Of a stretch of 64,000 nucleotides of DNA, positions 47,579-60,213 are shown piece by piece (within the stretch, counting starts at the first letter, position 1; each line of letters opens with the position of its first letter). The position numbers were made by a program, and so were the translations under genes. The notes beneath the pieces are model-generated. The model made no database searches. It was not told the DNA's origin and saw only the letters and a program-made list of their open reading frames with translations. The DNA is from Peptostreptococcaceae bacterium VA2 (GTDB lineage: Bacteria; Bacillota; Clostridia; Peptostreptococcales; Peptostreptococcaceae): positions 3,038,001 to 3,102,000 of the forward strand of contig JMMB01000007.1 of assembly GCA_000686145.1 (NCBI GenBank), read 5' to 3'.

Positions 47579-49372
47579 TTATACTTCTCTTGTGTACTCT
47601 TTTAACCATTGTTTTTCTTCATCATTTAAGAAAGGAGATATTTTGTCATTTACTAATTTATGATAATAATTTAAGTAAGCTCTTTCTTCTCTATTCATTT
47701 CATCTGTGTCTACTGCATCTAAATCAATTGGCGCAAAAGTTACAACTTCAAATTCCATAAATTGTCCATATTCATTTTTATCAGTTTTTCTAACAACTAA
47801 TTCATTTTCTATTCTTATTCCATGAGATCCTTCTATGTATATACCTGGTTCATTAGTAGTTACCATACCTTCTTCTAGTACTGCACTATCAAATCTTTCA
47901 GGTACTATTCTCCATCTAAATCCATTTGGTGCTTCATGTATAGCCCCAACAAATCCTACACCATGACCTGTTCCACACTTATAGTCTATACCCATATTCC
48001 ACATTGGTGTTCTTGCTAATATATCTAAATTATAGCCTCTTGTCCCATGTAAAAACTTAGCCATTGATAAATTTATCATACCTCTTAATACTGATGTAAA
48101 GTGTAATTTCAATTCATCATTTAAGCTTCCTAGCGCTATAGTTCTAGTTATATCTGTAGTTCCATCAAAATATTGTCCACCTGAATCTATTAAAAATAAA
48201 TGTTCTGGTTGTAATTTGTAATCGCTTTCTTCAGTTGCACTATAATGCATCATAGCTGCATGTTCTTTGTAGCCTGCTATTGTAGAAAAACTTGGCTCTA
48301 TAAATCCTTCTTGTTCTTTTCTTAAATCCTCTAATTTTTTAGCTGCACTTACTTCAGATATTTCTATTTTTCCTATATTAGTTTTTAACCAATACATAAA
48401 TTTAGTAAAAGCAACGCCATCTTTTATGTGACTTTTTCTTATGTTTTCTAATTCTATTTCATTTTTATTAGCTTTAAAGAACATAGTTGGATTAAATTCA
48501 TCTACCTTTTCAACTTCATTAGGTATATTGTTATATATTGCATAGTTAACTTTAGTACAATCAACTAATATTTTTTCATTTTCATCTATATTTTTAACAA
48601 ATTCATATACATCATTATAAGGTTTTATTTTAACATTTTCCTTATATAATTCATTTAACATTTCAGTAGTTAATTTGTTTTCATCAATAAATAAAATAGC
48701 ATCTTCTAATGTTACTAATGCATAAGAAAGTACTACTGGAGTGTATAAAACATCTCTTCCTCTTATGTTAAATAGCCAAGCTATATCATCAAGAGCTGTT
48801 ATAACATGATTTACTACATTTTTTTTATTCATTTCTTCTCTTACTCTAGATAATTTAGAGCTAAGCGTTTCTCCCACATATTTTACGTCTAGTGAAAATG
48901 CTTTTTTATCTGATAACTTAGGTCTATCTTCCCATACCTTATCAACTAAATCATAATCATATTTTATACTTATATTTTTATGTGCTAATTTTTGTTGTAA
49001 ATTCATACCTTCTTTTGCAGATATTAATCTACCATCAAATCCTAATACTCCACCCTCGTTAATACATTTGCATATATATTCATCTGTAGTTGGTACGCCT
49101 TCTTCTCCCATTTTAAATAACTTTATACCAGTTCCTTTTAATTGATTTTCTGCTTGTATAAAGTATCTTCCATCTGTCCAAAGCCCAGCTTCATCCTTTG
49201 TAACTATTACTGTACCTGCTGAACCTGTAAACCCAGATATAAATTCTCTACATTTAAAATACTCTCCAACATACTCACTTTGATGATTATCTGATGATGG
49301 AACTATGTATGCATCCATATTATGTTCGTGCATATACTCTCTTAATTTACCTACCCTATCTATTATACTCAT
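47579..49372 (-). CDS. Aminopeptidase P family (Xaa-Pro aminopeptidase, M24B)
   Basis: 597 residues from the ATG at 49372, with AGGGGGG 7 bases upstream; the frame runs on to 49441 without support. Two creatinase-like N-terminal domains (1-310) precede the pita-bread catalytic domain. Metal ligands are in LIDSGGQYFDGTTDITRT, GTGHGVGFVGAIHEAP, TNEPGIYIEG and ENELVV. This long form resembles eukaryote-type XPNPEP. Releases N-terminal residues before proline. Confidence 0.93.
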   Translation of the reverse strand: MSIIDRVGKLREYMHEHNMDAYIVPSSDNHQSEYVGEYFKCREFISGFTGSAGTVIVTKDEAGLWTDGRYFIQAENQLKGTGIKLFKMGEEGVPTTDEYICKCINEGGVLGFDGRLISAKEGMNLQQKLAHKNISIKYDYDLVDKVWEDRPKLSDKKAFSLDVKYVGETLSSKLSRVREEMNKKNVVNHVITALDDIAWLFNIRGRDVLYTPVVLSYALVTLEDAILFIDENKLTTEMLNELYKENVKIKPYNDVYEFVKNIDENEKILVDCTKVNYAIYNNIPNEVEKVDEFNPTMFFKANKNEIELENIRKSHIKDGVAFTKFMYWLKTNIGKIEISEVSAAKKLEDLRKEQEGFIEPSFSTIAGYKEHAAMMHYSATEESDYKLQPEHLFLIDSGGQYFDGTTDITRTIALGSLNDELKLHFTSVLRGMINLSMAKFLHGTRGYNLDILARTPMWNMGIDYKCGTGHGVGFVGAIHEAPNGFRWRIVPERFDSAVLEEGMVTTNEPGIYIEGSHGIRIENELVVRKTDKNEYGQFMEFEVVTFAPIDLDAVDTDEMNREERAYLNYYHKLVNDKISPFLNDEEKQWLKEYTREV

Positions 49373-49552
49373 TATAAAGCCCCCCTTAACTGTATTATCG
49401 TACTTAATGTTCATAGTATCATCTTTTGATATCGTTTTCAATATTTTATTTTTTTCAATCTTTTTTTATAAATATAATAATTTTTCACCATAAAATTTTA
49501 TATGATTTTAATAAGAATTTTATGAAAAATATACAAATAATTTAAATATAAA

Positions 49553-49603
49553 TACAAAAAAATATTACCGATTTTTTTTAAATCCAGTAATATTTTTTTG
49601 AAA
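49553..49603 (-). terminator. Terminator of the PH-domain gene
   Basis: AATATTAC..GATTT pairs with AAATC..GTAATATT, flanked by A-runs and T-runs on both strands, 30 bases after the stop. Confidence 0.75.
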
Positions 49604-49632
49604 TATTTTATTTAAATTTTCTGTGCTTTATA

Positions 49633-50256
49633 TTAATTATTTATATATTTTTCAAATACTTCTGTAAAATCTCTATTATTATAATTTTTTCTTAGTGCTT
49701 CCATCCAATCTAAGTTAAAATTAGTCAAATCTTGGACAATGTTTGTTATATTTCCTTCTATAACGCATCTTGATAATGCTTCATTTGCCATTTTTAAACC
49801 ATTAGATCCATCTTCTACAGCTGTATAGTTTTTACCTTGAATTCTACTTACTTCAACTAATGTTTTATATAAGTCTTTTAATTGCTCTAATTGTTTCTTG
49901 TCTACATCTATACTAAAATTGTTATTTCCAAAGCTAAATTTAATTTCTATATCTAAATCCACAGTTCCTGCTGTTTCTAAAGTCACTGTGTGAACTTTTT
50001 CATAATAAAATTCATGTCTTTTCACAGTTCTTTTTTTACTTACAGCACTTGCTCCGTCTACGTGTACAAGACCTCTATTTGTGAACACATACTCATCTGA
50101 TTTAGATTTTATTACGAAGAATATTTTTTCACCATCTTCGTGCATTATATAATCGTCTCCGTCTACTTTATCAAAATCCTTTGGATCTATTATTTTACCA
50201 ATATCTGATAACCCAAGTGTATCTGCTGCTAACTTCCCAAATATATTTCCTGCCAT
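49633..50256 (-). CDS. Bacterial PH-domain protein, YvbH-like
   Basis: 207 residues. Residues 30-125 form a bacterial pleckstrin-homology-like domain (DDYIMHEDGEKIFFVIKSKSDEYVFTNRGLVHVDG..), and the C-terminal part resembles the oligomerisation extension of B. subtilis YvbH (LTNFNLDWMEALRKNY). Function unknown; such proteins may respond to membrane stress. GGAGG precedes the ATG. Confidence 0.75.
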   Translation of the reverse strand: MAGNIFGKLAADTLGLSDIGKIIDPKDFDKVDGDDYIMHEDGEKIFFVIKSKSDEYVFTNRGLVHVDGASAVSKKRTVKRHEFYYEKVHTVTLETAGTVDLDIEIKFSFGNNNFSIDVDKKQLEQLKDLYKTLVEVSRIQGKNYTAVEDGSNGLKMANEALSRCVIEGNITNIVQDLTNFNLDWMEALRKNYNNRDFTEVFEKYINN

Positions 50257-50330
50257 TATATACCTCCTAAATTTAGTTATTCTTAAAAATATTTTTCATT
50301 TATATTATACCATTTATAATCTTAATTAAA

Positions 50331-50376
50331 AAGGAACACCTTTCAATCATCAAATGATATCAAGCGCTCCTTTTAT
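50331..50376 (-). terminator. Terminator of valS
   Basis: AAAAGGAGCGCTT pairs with AAGGTGTTCCTTTT using G-U pairs around a 16-base loop, followed by U residues. Confidence 0.65.
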
Positions 50377-50381
50377 GTTAA

Positions 50382-53045
50382 TTACTTAATCTTAGCTTCT
50401 AAATTTTCAAGTCTTTCAACTACTGACTTAATCATTTCTTCAAACTTTTCTTTTTTTGATTCTTCTTCTTTAACTAAGCTATCAGGAGCTTTTGCTAAGA
50501 ATCCTTGGTTAGAAAGTTTTCCGTTAACTCTCTTTATTTCGCCTTCTAATTTAGCTTTTTCTTTGCTTAATCTTTCTATTTCCTTAGCAAAGTCAACTAA
50601 CTCGTCAAGTGGTATAAATATCTTAACTCCATCTATAACAACACTTACAGCATCTTCTGGTATATTAGTTTCATTTTCTACTATTTCAACTACTGATGCA
50701 GATGCTAATGTTACAAAGTAATCTTTACCTGCTTTTATAGCTTCTTTCTTATCAGAACTTGGAACTATTATAACCTTAGCTTTCTTTGATGGTGGTACAT
50801 TCATTTCTGCTCTTACGTTTCTTATGTTTCTTATACCATCCATTGTTAAGTTCATCATTTCTTCTTCTTTAGCCATGTTATCAGCTTCAGTATAGTGAGG
50901 GAACTGAGCTACTACTATACTTCCTTCTACTGTTGGAAGATGAGTGTATATTTCCTCTGTTATAAACGGCATATATGGGTGAAGAAGTTTTAATATTTTT
51001 TCTAATACATATGTTAATGTATATAGAGCTGTTTGCTTAGCTTCTTTATCTTCAGAATATAATCTTGGTTTAACTATTTCTATATACCAGTCACAGTACT
51101 CAGACCATGCAAAATCATATATCTTTTGAGCAGCTATTCCTAAGTCAAACTTATCCATGTTATCAGTAACTTCTTTAACAACATTGTTTGCTCTTGATAT
51201 TATCCATTTGTCAGCTAAAGTCATATTAGCTTCTACAGATTCTCTAGTAACACCGTCCATTAAATCTTCTTCTATATTCATGAATACAAATCTTGATGCA
51301 TTCCATAATTTATTCGCGAAGTTTCTTGATGATTCTACTCTTTCCATGTAGAATCTCATGTCATTTCCTGGGGAATTTCCAGTAGCTAACATGAATCTTA
51401 GTGCATCAGCTCCGTATTGGTCTATTACTTCTAATGGGTCTATTCCATTACCTAGAGATTTACTCATTTTTCTACCTTCTGAGTCTCTAACTAATCCATG
51501 TATTAATACATGTTTAAATGGACTTTCTCCCATACAGAATTTACCTGCAAATGCCATTCTTACTACCCAGAAGAATATTATATCGTATCCAGTAACAAGT
51601 ACACTTGTTGGATAATAGTAATTTAAGTCTTCTGTTTTGTTTGGCCATCCTAAAGTTGAGAAAGGCCATAATGCAGAAGAGAACCAAGTATCAAGTACGT
51701 CCTCATCTTGCTTAAAGTGAGTGTGTCCACATTTACAAGCTGTAGGCATTTCTTTTGATACTACTACTTCTTTACATTCTTGACAATAATAAGCTGGTAT
51801 TTGATGACCCCACCATAACTGTCTTGATATACACCAATCTCTTATATTCTCTAACCATTGTGAGTAAGTTTTATCAAATTTATCTGGTACAAATTCTAAG
51901 TCTTTGTTTTTTAACATATCTAGTGCAGGCTTAGCTAACTCGTCCATTTTAACAAACCATTGATCAGATAATCTTGGCTCAACTACAGTTCTACATCTAT
52001 AACAAGAACCTACATTGTGGTTATGGTCTTTTATTGCTATCATAAATCCTGCTTCATCTAAGTCAGCTATAAGTTGCTTTCTACATTCATATCTGTCCAT
52101 ACCTTCGTATTTTCCAGCTAGCTTATTCATAGTACCGTCTTCGTTCATTACGTTTATCTTTTCAAGGTTATGTCTTTTACCTACCTCAAAATCATTAGGG
52201 TCATGTGCTGGAGTCATTTTAACTGCACCAGTACCGAACTCTAAGTCAACATAATCATCAGCAACTATTATAAGTTCTCTATCTATCATAGGAAGTATTG
52301 CATGCTTTCCTACTAAGTGCTTATATCTTTCATCTTCTGGATTTACAGCTATTCCACTATCCCCTAGCATTGTTTCAGGTCTAGTTGTAGCTATTTCTAA
52401 GAAGTCATTACTATCCTTTAGTCGATATTTTATGTGATAGAATTTTCCATCATGCTCTTCATGTTCAACTTCTGCATCTGATAAAGTAGTCTTACAATCT
52501 GGACACCAGTTTATTATTCTGTTTCCTCTGTATATTTGACCTTGTTCATATAATTTTACGAAAAATTCTGTAACTGATTCGTTACATCCTTCATCCATTG
52601 TAAATCTTTCTCTGTCCCAATCACAAGAATCTCCTAACTGTTTCATTTGGTCTACTATCTTTCTACCAAATTCATTTCTCCAGTCCATAGCTCTGTTTAA
52701 GAATTCTTCTCTTCCTAACTCGTACTTAGTTTTTCCTTCTTGTTCTTTTATTCTCTCAACAACTTTAACCTCTGTTGCTATAGAAGCATGGTCAGTTCCT
52801 GGTTGCCATAATGTTTCGTACCCGTCCATTCTTTTCCATCTTACAAGTATATCTTGTAATGTATGGTCAAGTGCATGACCCATGTGTAATTGCCCTGTTA
52901 TGTTAGGTGGTGGAAGCATTATTGTAAAAGGCTTCTTGTCTGGATTTGGTTTAGATTTGAAAAGTCCATCTTCTAACCACTTTGAATATAATCTTGATTC
53001 GAAATCTTTAGGATTATAAGTTTTTGATAAATTAGTGTTTTCCAT
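50382..53045 (-). CDS. valS: Valyl-tRNA synthetase
   Basis: 887 residues, full length. HIGH-type motif [19 protein letters not shown] near residue 45, editing domain in between, KMSKS motif [11 protein letters not shown] near residue 527, zinc-type knuckles ([23 protein letters not shown]), and the C-terminal coiled-coil ([14 protein letters not shown]) of ValRS. A T-box leader lies directly upstream. GGAGG precedes the ATG. Confidence 0.98.
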   Translation of the reverse strand: MENTNLSKTYNPKDFESRLYSKWLEDGLFKSKPNPDKKPFTIMLPPPNITGQLHMGHALDHTLQDILVRWKRMDGYETLWQPGTDHASIATEVKVVERIKEQEGKTKYELGREEFLNRAMDWRNEFGRKIVDQMKQLGDSCDWDRERFTMDEGCNESVTEFFVKLYEQGQIYRGNRIINWCPDCKTTLSDAEVEHEEHDGKFYHIKYRLKDSNDFLEIATTRPETMLGDSGIAVNPEDERYKHLVGKHAILPMIDRELIIVADDYVDLEFGTGAVKMTPAHDPNDFEVGKRHNLEKINVMNEDGTMNKLAGKYEGMDRYECRKQLIADLDEAGFMIAIKDHNHNVGSCYRCRTVVEPRLSDQWFVKMDELAKPALDMLKNKDLEFVPDKFDKTYSQWLENIRDWCISRQLWWGHQIPAYYCQECKEVVVSKEMPTACKCGHTHFKQDEDVLDTWFSSALWPFSTLGWPNKTEDLNYYYPTSVLVTGYDIIFFWVVRMAFAGKFCMGESPFKHVLIHGLVRDSEGRKMSKSLGNGIDPLEVIDQYGADALRFMLATGNSPGNDMRFYMERVESSRNFANKLWNASRFVFMNIEEDLMDGVTRESVEANMTLADKWIISRANNVVKEVTDNMDKFDLGIAAQKIYDFAWSEYCDWYIEIVKPRLYSEDKEAKQTALYTLTYVLEKILKLLHPYMPFITEEIYTHLPTVEGSIVVAQFPHYTEADNMAKEEEMMNLTMDGIRNIRNVRAEMNVPPSKKAKVIIVPSSDKKEAIKAGKDYFVTLASASVVEIVENETNIPEDAVSVVIDGVKIFIPLDELVDFAKEIERLSKEKAKLEGEIKRVNGKLSNQGFLAKAPDSLVKEEESKKEKFEEMIKSVVERLENLEAKIK

Positions 53046-53084
53046 TTTGTTTCCTCCTTTTATATAGTTAATTTTCCTGTTTAA

Positions 53085-53345
53085 TATAAAAAAGAGCCCT
53101 TCATCCTATAAATAAGGACGAAAAGCTCGCGTTACCACCTTAATTCCATAATTAAATATACATTATAACTAGCTATAATTATGGCTCTCGATAGAATTTA
53201 ACGATTCCAACCGTCTAAACCTACTATTATTTCAGCTTAAAAACTCCGAAGCTACATTCTGTAAACCTATACCAAGAAGACCTTTCAGCCTATGAGTCTT
53301 CCTCTCTTTTAGTAGTACTTACATACTCCTCTTCATCACAGTTTA
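53085..53345 (-). ncRNA. T-box leader of valS
   Basis: The minus strand has the conserved T-box AAGGTGGTAACGCG (53142-53129), followed by a terminator hairpin GAGC..GTCC/GGAT..GCTC and six U residues (53093-53088). Upstream is an AGAGAGGAAGAC stem-I element and a candidate specifier GTA (valine) within GAATGTAGC. The antiterminator forms when uncharged tRNA-Val binds. The specifier choice is by pattern. Confidence 0.93.
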
Positions 53346-53479
53346 TATTTTAACTTATTATTTAATTATATCTAATTACTATTATTATTGTCAATTATTT
53401 ATATAGTATATTCATTATTTTAATTTTTGTTACTTATATTCACAATATCAATGTCTTAATAATAGATGAAGTAAGCAAA

Positions 53480-54262
53480 TTATATACTCTTATCCCAGAA
53501 ATTTAATGCTTTAACATCTTCACTTATTGGAACTATATTATAATCTCTTTCTTTTAAAACTTTTATCATACTATCTAGAGCCTCAACAGTTTGTTTCTTT
53601 TCATGTATTAATACTACTAAGTTTGGATTATCTCTTCCATGATATAATACATTGCTTACTATATTATCAGTAGTTCCCTTCCAATCTTGTGTATCTAAAT
53701 TCCAGTCCCACATTATATATCCATTTTTAGATAATGCTTCATGAGATTTTTCTGGCATATAAGGCTTGCTTCCATATGGTACCCTTATTAAATTGGATAC
53801 TTCTCCAGTCAAATTCAAGAATGTTTCTTGGCAAGTTTCAAACTCTTTTACTGTTGCCTCAGGAGTCTTATATAATTTTTTAACTTCGTGTGTTACACTA
53901 TGAAACCCAACACTATGGCCTTCTTCTTGTACTCTTTTTACTTCATCTGGGTATTTTTTCATATTCCCATCAATCATGAAAAATGTTGCTTTTATGCCAT
54001 TAGTATCTAATATATCTAATATTTGATTTGTATATTTTGAAGGTCCATCATCTATAGTTATATACGCAACTTTTCCCGAATTAGAAATTGGTTTTTTTGG
54101 TTTTTCTACAGGTTTTTTTACAGTATCTGAAGTCTCATTCCCTTCTTTAGGACTATCAAGCTTGTTGATGCTTTCTTTAAATAAAAAACCTGTCCCTAAT
54201 ATAATTATAATTAATGATATTGCAGCAAAAAACATAATAATAGCCTTGTCAGATCTTTTCAT
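53480..54262 (-). CDS. Membrane-anchored polysaccharide deacetylase
   Basis: 260 residues: an N-terminal helix (about 8-28), a proline/lysine-rich linker (KKPVEKPKKPISNSG), and a NodB domain with YITIDDGPSKYT, the metal HSVTHE, VPYGSKPY and LIHEKKQT. The intact TIDDGP motif and linker are like peptidoglycan N-acetylglucosamine deacetylases acting outside the cell. Monocistronic. Confidence 0.88.
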   Translation of the reverse strand: MKRSDKAIIMFFAAISLIIIILGTGFLFKESINKLDSPKEGNETSDTVKKPVEKPKKPISNSGKVAYITIDDGPSKYTNQILDILDTNGIKATFFMIDGNMKKYPDEVKRVQEEGHSVGFHSVTHEVKKLYKTPEATVKEFETCQETFLNLTGEVSNLIRVPYGSKPYMPEKSHEALSKNGYIMWDWNLDTQDWKGTTDNIVSNVLYHGRDNPNLVVLIHEKKQTVEALDSMIKVLKERDYNIVPISEDVKALNFWDKSI

Positions 54263-54441
54263 GTTACTTATCCCCCCATCTTACCTTAAACTGTATTTTT
54301 TATTATATAACTCAAACATAAACTACAATGTTTTACTCATTACAATTAATATGCTTATTCTTAATTAAACATTCATATTCTTTACTACCTTCAAATTTTT
54401 TTATAATACTATAACTTGTTTTTTACAATAATTTTCCCAAT

Positions 54442-54484
54442 AAAAAATACCTCTTTAGTACCATAAAGGTTCTAAAGAGGTATT
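54442..54484 (-). terminator. Terminator of the FUSC-like gene
   Basis: AATACCTCTTTA (54446-54457) pairs perfectly with TAAAGAGGTATT (54473-54484); A-run at 54442-54447 gives the U-run on the minus strand. Confidence 0.9.
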
Positions 54485-54498
54485 ACTCTATATCTATT

Positions 54499-55377
54499 TT
54501 AATTTTCAGATTGATCATTTATTTCATTAAGTAATTTTACTTCTTCTATTATTTTACTTAGATGATAATTAAATACAGGACTTTTATCTTCATCTAAATC
54601 CCATGCAATTTCATTAGATTGATGTAATTTTTTTATATTTTCATAATTAGATTTATTTAAGTATAATTTCGTTTCTAGTAATTCAATTGATTGCATATGG
54701 AAATATAGTCCTCTACATATATCTACTGTTTCTTCTAATTTTTCCATATTTATATTTCCCCTACTGTATCCTAGTTCATCTAATAATTTAGAATATATAC
54801 TTTCTACCTTTTTTACTTCTTTTTCAATTTTATTTATATTAAAACATTCTTTGTTTATTATCTTTGATTCTATAAATTCAGCAGTTATTTTTTCCATTTC
54901 TTTAATTTCATTTATAGTACTGTCTAAATAATTCGGTCTAGCTAATATATAATTTATAAATACTCCTATTACAACACCTATAGATGTATCCATTACCCTA
55001 AAGAAAGAATATTGCGCTGGATTAGAGTCTGTAATTCCTAGATGTATAGATAAAAATGTTACACATGCAACTACAACTCCTTTGTTTATTTTAAGAGTAT
55101 TACAAGCATATATGGTGGACATTACACCTAAGCCACATAGTATAGCATTACCTGGTTCAATCAATACTACTAAATATCCTATTATTCCTCCTAAAATAGT
55201 TCCTTTTATTCTATTTAATCCTGAATTCATAGATCCTTTTACTGTATCTTGCATAGATATTATACATGCAGTGGCTGAGTAGAATGGATTTTCAACTAGA
55301 TATCCCCCTGCTATTGTACAAAGTACTACTGCTATACCTGTTTTTATAGTTCTCATTCCCATTTTTTCTAACTTCAA
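54499..55377 (-). CDS. FUSC/aromatic-acid-exporter-like membrane protein
   Basis: 292 residues: about six helices in residues 10-160 (GMRTIKTGIAVVLCTIAGG; RIKGTILGGIIGYLVVLIEPGNA; RVMDTSIGVVIGVFINYILARP) and a C-terminal helical cytoplasmic part. RxKGTxLGGxxG is the family hallmark. It resembles the YgaE/DUF939 group; small half-size members probably dimerise. Substrate unknown. Confidence 0.85.
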   Translation of the reverse strand: MKLEKMGMRTIKTGIAVVLCTIAGGYLVENPFYSATACIISMQDTVKGSMNSGLNRIKGTILGGIIGYLVVLIEPGNAILCGLGVMSTIYACNTLKINKGVVVACVTFLSIHLGITDSNPAQYSFFRVMDTSIGVVIGVFINYILARPNYLDSTINEIKEMEKITAEFIESKIINKECFNINKIEKEVKKVESIYSKLLDELGYSRGNINMEKLEETVDICRGLYFHMQSIELLETKLYLNKSNYENIKKLHQSNEIAWDLDEDKSPVFNYHLSKIIEEVKLLNEINDQSEN

Positions 55378-55475
55378 AATTTGCCTCCTGATTTTTTAAA
55401 ACATTTATTACTTCTATCTTTATATTATCTATATAAATATAGATTTTGTCGAGAGTATTTATATATTTTTATATC

Positions 55476-55512
55476 AAAAAAGGAGCTATTCTTTATAGAA
55501 TGCTCCTTTTTT
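55476..55512 (-). terminator. Terminator of gdhA
   Basis: AAAAAAGGAGC..ATTCT pairs with AGAAT..GCTCCTTTTTT around a four-base loop; lies 22 bases after the gdhA stop. Confidence 0.9.
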
Positions 55513-55533
55513 GTGTTATACCTTAAATGTTAT

Positions 55534-57075
<1,542 letters not shown>

Positions 57076-57085
57076 TTATTAAAAT

Positions 57086-57123
57086 AAAAAGCACTCTACT
57101 AAATATTTCTAATAGAATGCTTT
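57086..57123 (-). terminator. Terminator of the C_GCAxxG_C_C gene
   Basis: AAAGCATTCTATTAG pairs with TAGTAGAGTGCTTT with two G-U pairs, then U-rich. It lies 25 bases after the stop. The 140 bases between it and gdhA are extremely T-rich and hold nothing else. Confidence 0.75.
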
Positions 57124-57147
57124 CCTATAAAAGTATATATAAAATTT

Positions 57148-57504
57148 TTATATCAATTCATTTAAAGCATAATATGTGAAATCTATTATTTCATCACATC
57201 CCACTTTATTTCTTTTTAATTCTGAACATATTTCTGTATTATATTTGTCTTTAACCTTAGTCATTAACGCTCTTGAATATTGTCTTGCATCATTTTGTTC
57301 TAACTTGCTGTCTCTACCTTTTAAATATCCTATTATAACAACTGCGGCATTTACGGCACCGCACAGACTACCTACAGTCATTCCTACACCCATACCGCTC
57401 CCTATTGAAATAGGTATATCTGTGTTATGTTCTTCGTTGTAAGATTTTATTAGTGATTCTGCACAAGTATATCCTTGACTATGATAAATTGATGGTTTTG
57501 TCAT
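57148..57504 (-). CDS. C_GCAxxG_C_C family redox-type protein
   Basis: 118 residues: GYTCAESLIKSYNEEH, GSGMGVGMTVGSLCGAVNAAVVIIGY, and C-terminal CSELKRNKVGCDEII. The four spaced cysteines match the C_GCAxxG_C_C family, thought to be metal- or electron-carrier proteins of anaerobes. GGAG precedes the ATG. Confidence 0.85.
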   Translation of the reverse strand: MTKPSIYHSQGYTCAESLIKSYNEEHNTDIPISIGSGMGVGMTVGSLCGAVNAAVVIIGYLKGRDSKLEQNDARQYSRALMTKVKDKYNTEICSELKRNKVGCDEIIDFTYYALNELI

Positions 57505-57564
57505 TTTTATATTCTCCTTATTGGTTTTATTATATTTCTAATATATCTATAGTTTACAACAAAT

Positions 57565-57601
57565 AAAAAAAATTATCTGTGATATTATCACAGACAATTT
57601 T
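57565..57601 (-). terminator. Terminator after the sulfur-fusion gene
   Basis: AAAATTGTCTGTGAT pairs with ATCACAGATAATTTTTTT around AAT; 25 bases after the stop. Confidence 0.85.
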
Positions 57602-57626
57602 CATTAAAAATATATTTTATTTTAAA

Positions 57627-60110
57627 TTATACAAATAAATTTAATCCAGAATATTCAGTAGCACCTAAATATGAAGCTACTCCACCTAAATCAACGCCAT
57701 CTATAAATTCTTCTGCCTTTATACCCATTAAATCCATACTCATAGAACATGCTACAACTTTAACACCCATATCCATGGCATTTTTTATTAAAGTATCTAA
57801 ATCATCAACATTATGCTTTTTCATTATTTGGTTTATCATTTTAGGACCCATTCCACCCATATTCATTTGGGATAATGGTAATTTTCCTGTATGAGATGGT
57901 AACATAACGTCAAACATTTTTTCCATAGTATCTTTTGATACATTTGGCTTATCTTTTCTCTTTAGTATATTAAGCCCCCAGAATGTGAAAAACATTGTTA
58001 CTTCTTTTCCCATAGATGCTGCTCCAGTTGCAATTATAAATGATGCTATTGCTTTGTCTAAGTCTCCACTAAATACTACTAATGTAGCTCCATTTTTGTC
58101 ATTTTGACTTATACTACAAGATGGATTTACATTTAATACAGCATTTCCTTTTTTAATATATGCAACAAATGCTTTTTTAGACTTATCAAATTCCGCTTTT
58201 ACTAATGTGTTTCTTGTTTTTTCACACCAAGACTGTATATCTTTACTAAATCCTGGATCACTTGCTCTCACTTCTAATATTTGTCCTTCTTGCATTTTAT
58301 TTATTTCTTCAAAGACTCTTCTTATTGGACCTGGACATTGAAGTCCACAAGCATCTAATGTAACATTTGCGTTTATTTGCGTTATATCTAAGTTTTCCAT
58401 ATCCATCTTAGTTTCCTCGCTATTTATATTTATTTTTTCACTTTGCTTATAAATACTTTCCTCTGCTCTTTTTACAGTTAAATAAGTTTTTACTCCTCCA
58501 TCTATATTGATGCACTTAATTTTATGCTGTTCAAGTATTCTACAAGCAATATATCCTCTAAATCCAACTTGACAAGTAACATATATTTTTTTATCTTTTG
58601 GAACTTCATTTAACCTATCTCTTAATTGACCTAATGGTATATGAATTGAATTAGGTATTTTACCTGTTACTATTTCAAATTCTTCTCGTACATCTATTAT
58701 TGCTCCATCAGATTCTAATATATTATCAATTTCACTCCATTGTACAGTATCTACTATACCGTCTATAATATTAGATGCATAGTATCCCAACATATTAACA
58801 GGGTCTTTAGCTGAGTTATATGGAGGTGCATAGCAAGTCTCTACATCCTGTAAATCAAATACATTAAGACCACCTTTTATAGCTGTAGCCAATACATCTA
58901 TACGTTTTTCAACTCCATCTATACCTACGCCTTGAGCTCCAAATATTTTTCCACTATTAGGATCAAAAGTCATCTTTATAGATATTGGAAATGCCCCTGG
59001 ATAATATCCAGCATGTGAAGCCGGATGTATATGAACAACTTTATAATCTATACCTAATCTTTTTAATACTTTCTCATTGTTTCCAGTAGTTGCTACTGTA
59101 TAATCAAATACTTTAGCTACTGACGAACCTAATGTACCTTTATAAGCTACATCTTTTCCACATATATTATCAGCAACTAATCTTCCTTGTCTGTTTGCTG
59201 GCCAAGCAAGTGGTATCATTGTAGGTTTCTTGTTTACAAAGTCCATTACTTCTATTGCATCTCCAAGTGCATATATGCTATCATCTGAAGTTTTCATATG
59301 ATCATTAACTACTATAGCTCCTCTTTCATTTAATTTAAGCCCTGCTTCTTTTGCTATAGTAGTTTCTGGCTTAACTCCAATAGATAATATTATCATGTCT
59401 GTTTCTATTTCTTTGCCACTAGATAATATTACTTTTTTACCATTACTGCTAAATGACTTTACACCATCTTTTAAAATTAATTCTACATCTTTATCTATTA
59501 AATGTTCATGTATAATACTTACCATTTCTATATCTAGTGGAGCCATAACTTGATCACCAGCTTCTACTAATGTAAGTTTTATTCCAAGATCATGAAGATT
59601 TTCTGCCATTTCAAGACCTATAAATCCTCCACCAATAACTACTGCATGCTTTGGTTTATTTTCTTCTACATATGATTTAATTTTATCTGTATCTGGTATG
59701 TTTCTAAGTGTAAATAAATTATCACATTCATTTATTCCTGGAATAGATGGCTTTATAGGATTTGCACCTGGAGAAAGCACTAATACATCATAACTTTCCT
59801 CGTAAGTTTCACCTGTTTTATGATTTTTTACACTTACTTTTTTATTTTCTTTATCTATATTTATAACTTCACTTAAGTTTCTTATGTCTAAATTAAATTT
59901 TGAACTCATAGCTTCTACAGTTTGAACTATTAATTTTTCTCTTTCATTTATAGTCCCCCCTATATAATATGGAAGACCACAATTTGCAAATGATATATAT
60001 TCACCCTTTTCAAACATTACAATTTGAGCATTTTCATCTAAACGTCTTAATCTCGCAGCAGCTGACGCTCCACCTGCAACTCCACCTACTATAATAATTT
60101 TTTTATTCAT
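57627..60110 (-). CDS. Four-domain fusion: CoA-disulfide-reductase-like flavoprotein, rhodanese, TusA, DsrE
   Basis: 827 residues. Domain 1 (1-450) is an FAD/NAD(P)H reductase: IIIVGGVAGGASAAAR, SFANCGLPYYIGG with redox Cys44, and HAVVIGGGFIGLEMAENL. Domain 2 (about 470-555) is a rhodanese with CQVGFRG as active loop. Domain 3 (about 580-650) is TusA-like, LDACGLQCPGPIRR. Domain 4 (about 665-827) is DsrE2-like with VVACSMSMDLMG. All four sulfur-handling cysteines are present, so the protein should reduce persulfide/polysulfide and pass sulfur between domains. Divergent from a Crp/Fnr regulator. Confidence 0.93.
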   Translation of the reverse strand: MNKKIIIVGGVAGGASAAARLRRLDENAQIVMFEKGEYISFANCGLPYYIGGTINEREKLIVQTVEAMSSKFNLDIRNLSEVINIDKENKKVSVKNHKTGETYEESYDVLVLSPGANPIKPSIPGINECDNLFTLRNIPDTDKIKSYVEENKPKHAVVIGGGFIGLEMAENLHDLGIKLTLVEAGDQVMAPLDIEMVSIIHEHLIDKDVELILKDGVKSFSSNGKKVILSSGKEIETDMIILSIGVKPETTIAKEAGLKLNERGAIVVNDHMKTSDDSIYALGDAIEVMDFVNKKPTMIPLAWPANRQGRLVADNICGKDVAYKGTLGSSVAKVFDYTVATTGNNEKVLKRLGIDYKVVHIHPASHAGYYPGAFPISIKMTFDPNSGKIFGAQGVGIDGVEKRIDVLATAIKGGLNVFDLQDVETCYAPPYNSAKDPVNMLGYYASNIIDGIVDTVQWSEIDNILESDGAIIDVREEFEIVTGKIPNSIHIPLGQLRDRLNEVPKDKKIYVTCQVGFRGYIACRILEQHKIKCINIDGGVKTYLTVKRAEESIYKQSEKININSEETKMDMENLDITQINANVTLDACGLQCPGPIRRVFEEINKMQEGQILEVRASDPGFSKDIQSWCEKTRNTLVKAEFDKSKKAFVAYIKKGNAVLNVNPSCSISQNDKNGATLVVFSGDLDKAIASFIIATGAASMGKEVTMFFTFWGLNILKRKDKPNVSKDTMEKMFDVMLPSHTGKLPLSQMNMGGMGPKMINQIMKKHNVDDLDTLIKNAMDMGVKVVACSMSMDLMGIKAEEFIDGVDLGGVASYLGATEYSGLNLFV

Positions 60111-60200
60111 AAAATTATCTCCTTTTTATATAGTGTAGATTCCTAAATCGGATATTTTTTTAACATATTTTTATTATATGCTAAACTTATTTTTCATTCA

Positions 60201-60213
60201 GTAACTTAGTCAC
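60201..60213. promoter_or_regulatory. Possible Crp/Fnr half-dyad in the divergent promoter region
   Basis: GTAACTTAGTCAC is a dyad with one mismatch (GTRAC / GTCAC), flanked as CA..AT, about 90 bases before the fusion gene. AGTAACT recurs at 60360 before the regulator gene. It does not match the classic TGTGA-N6-TCACA spacing. Confidence 0.25.
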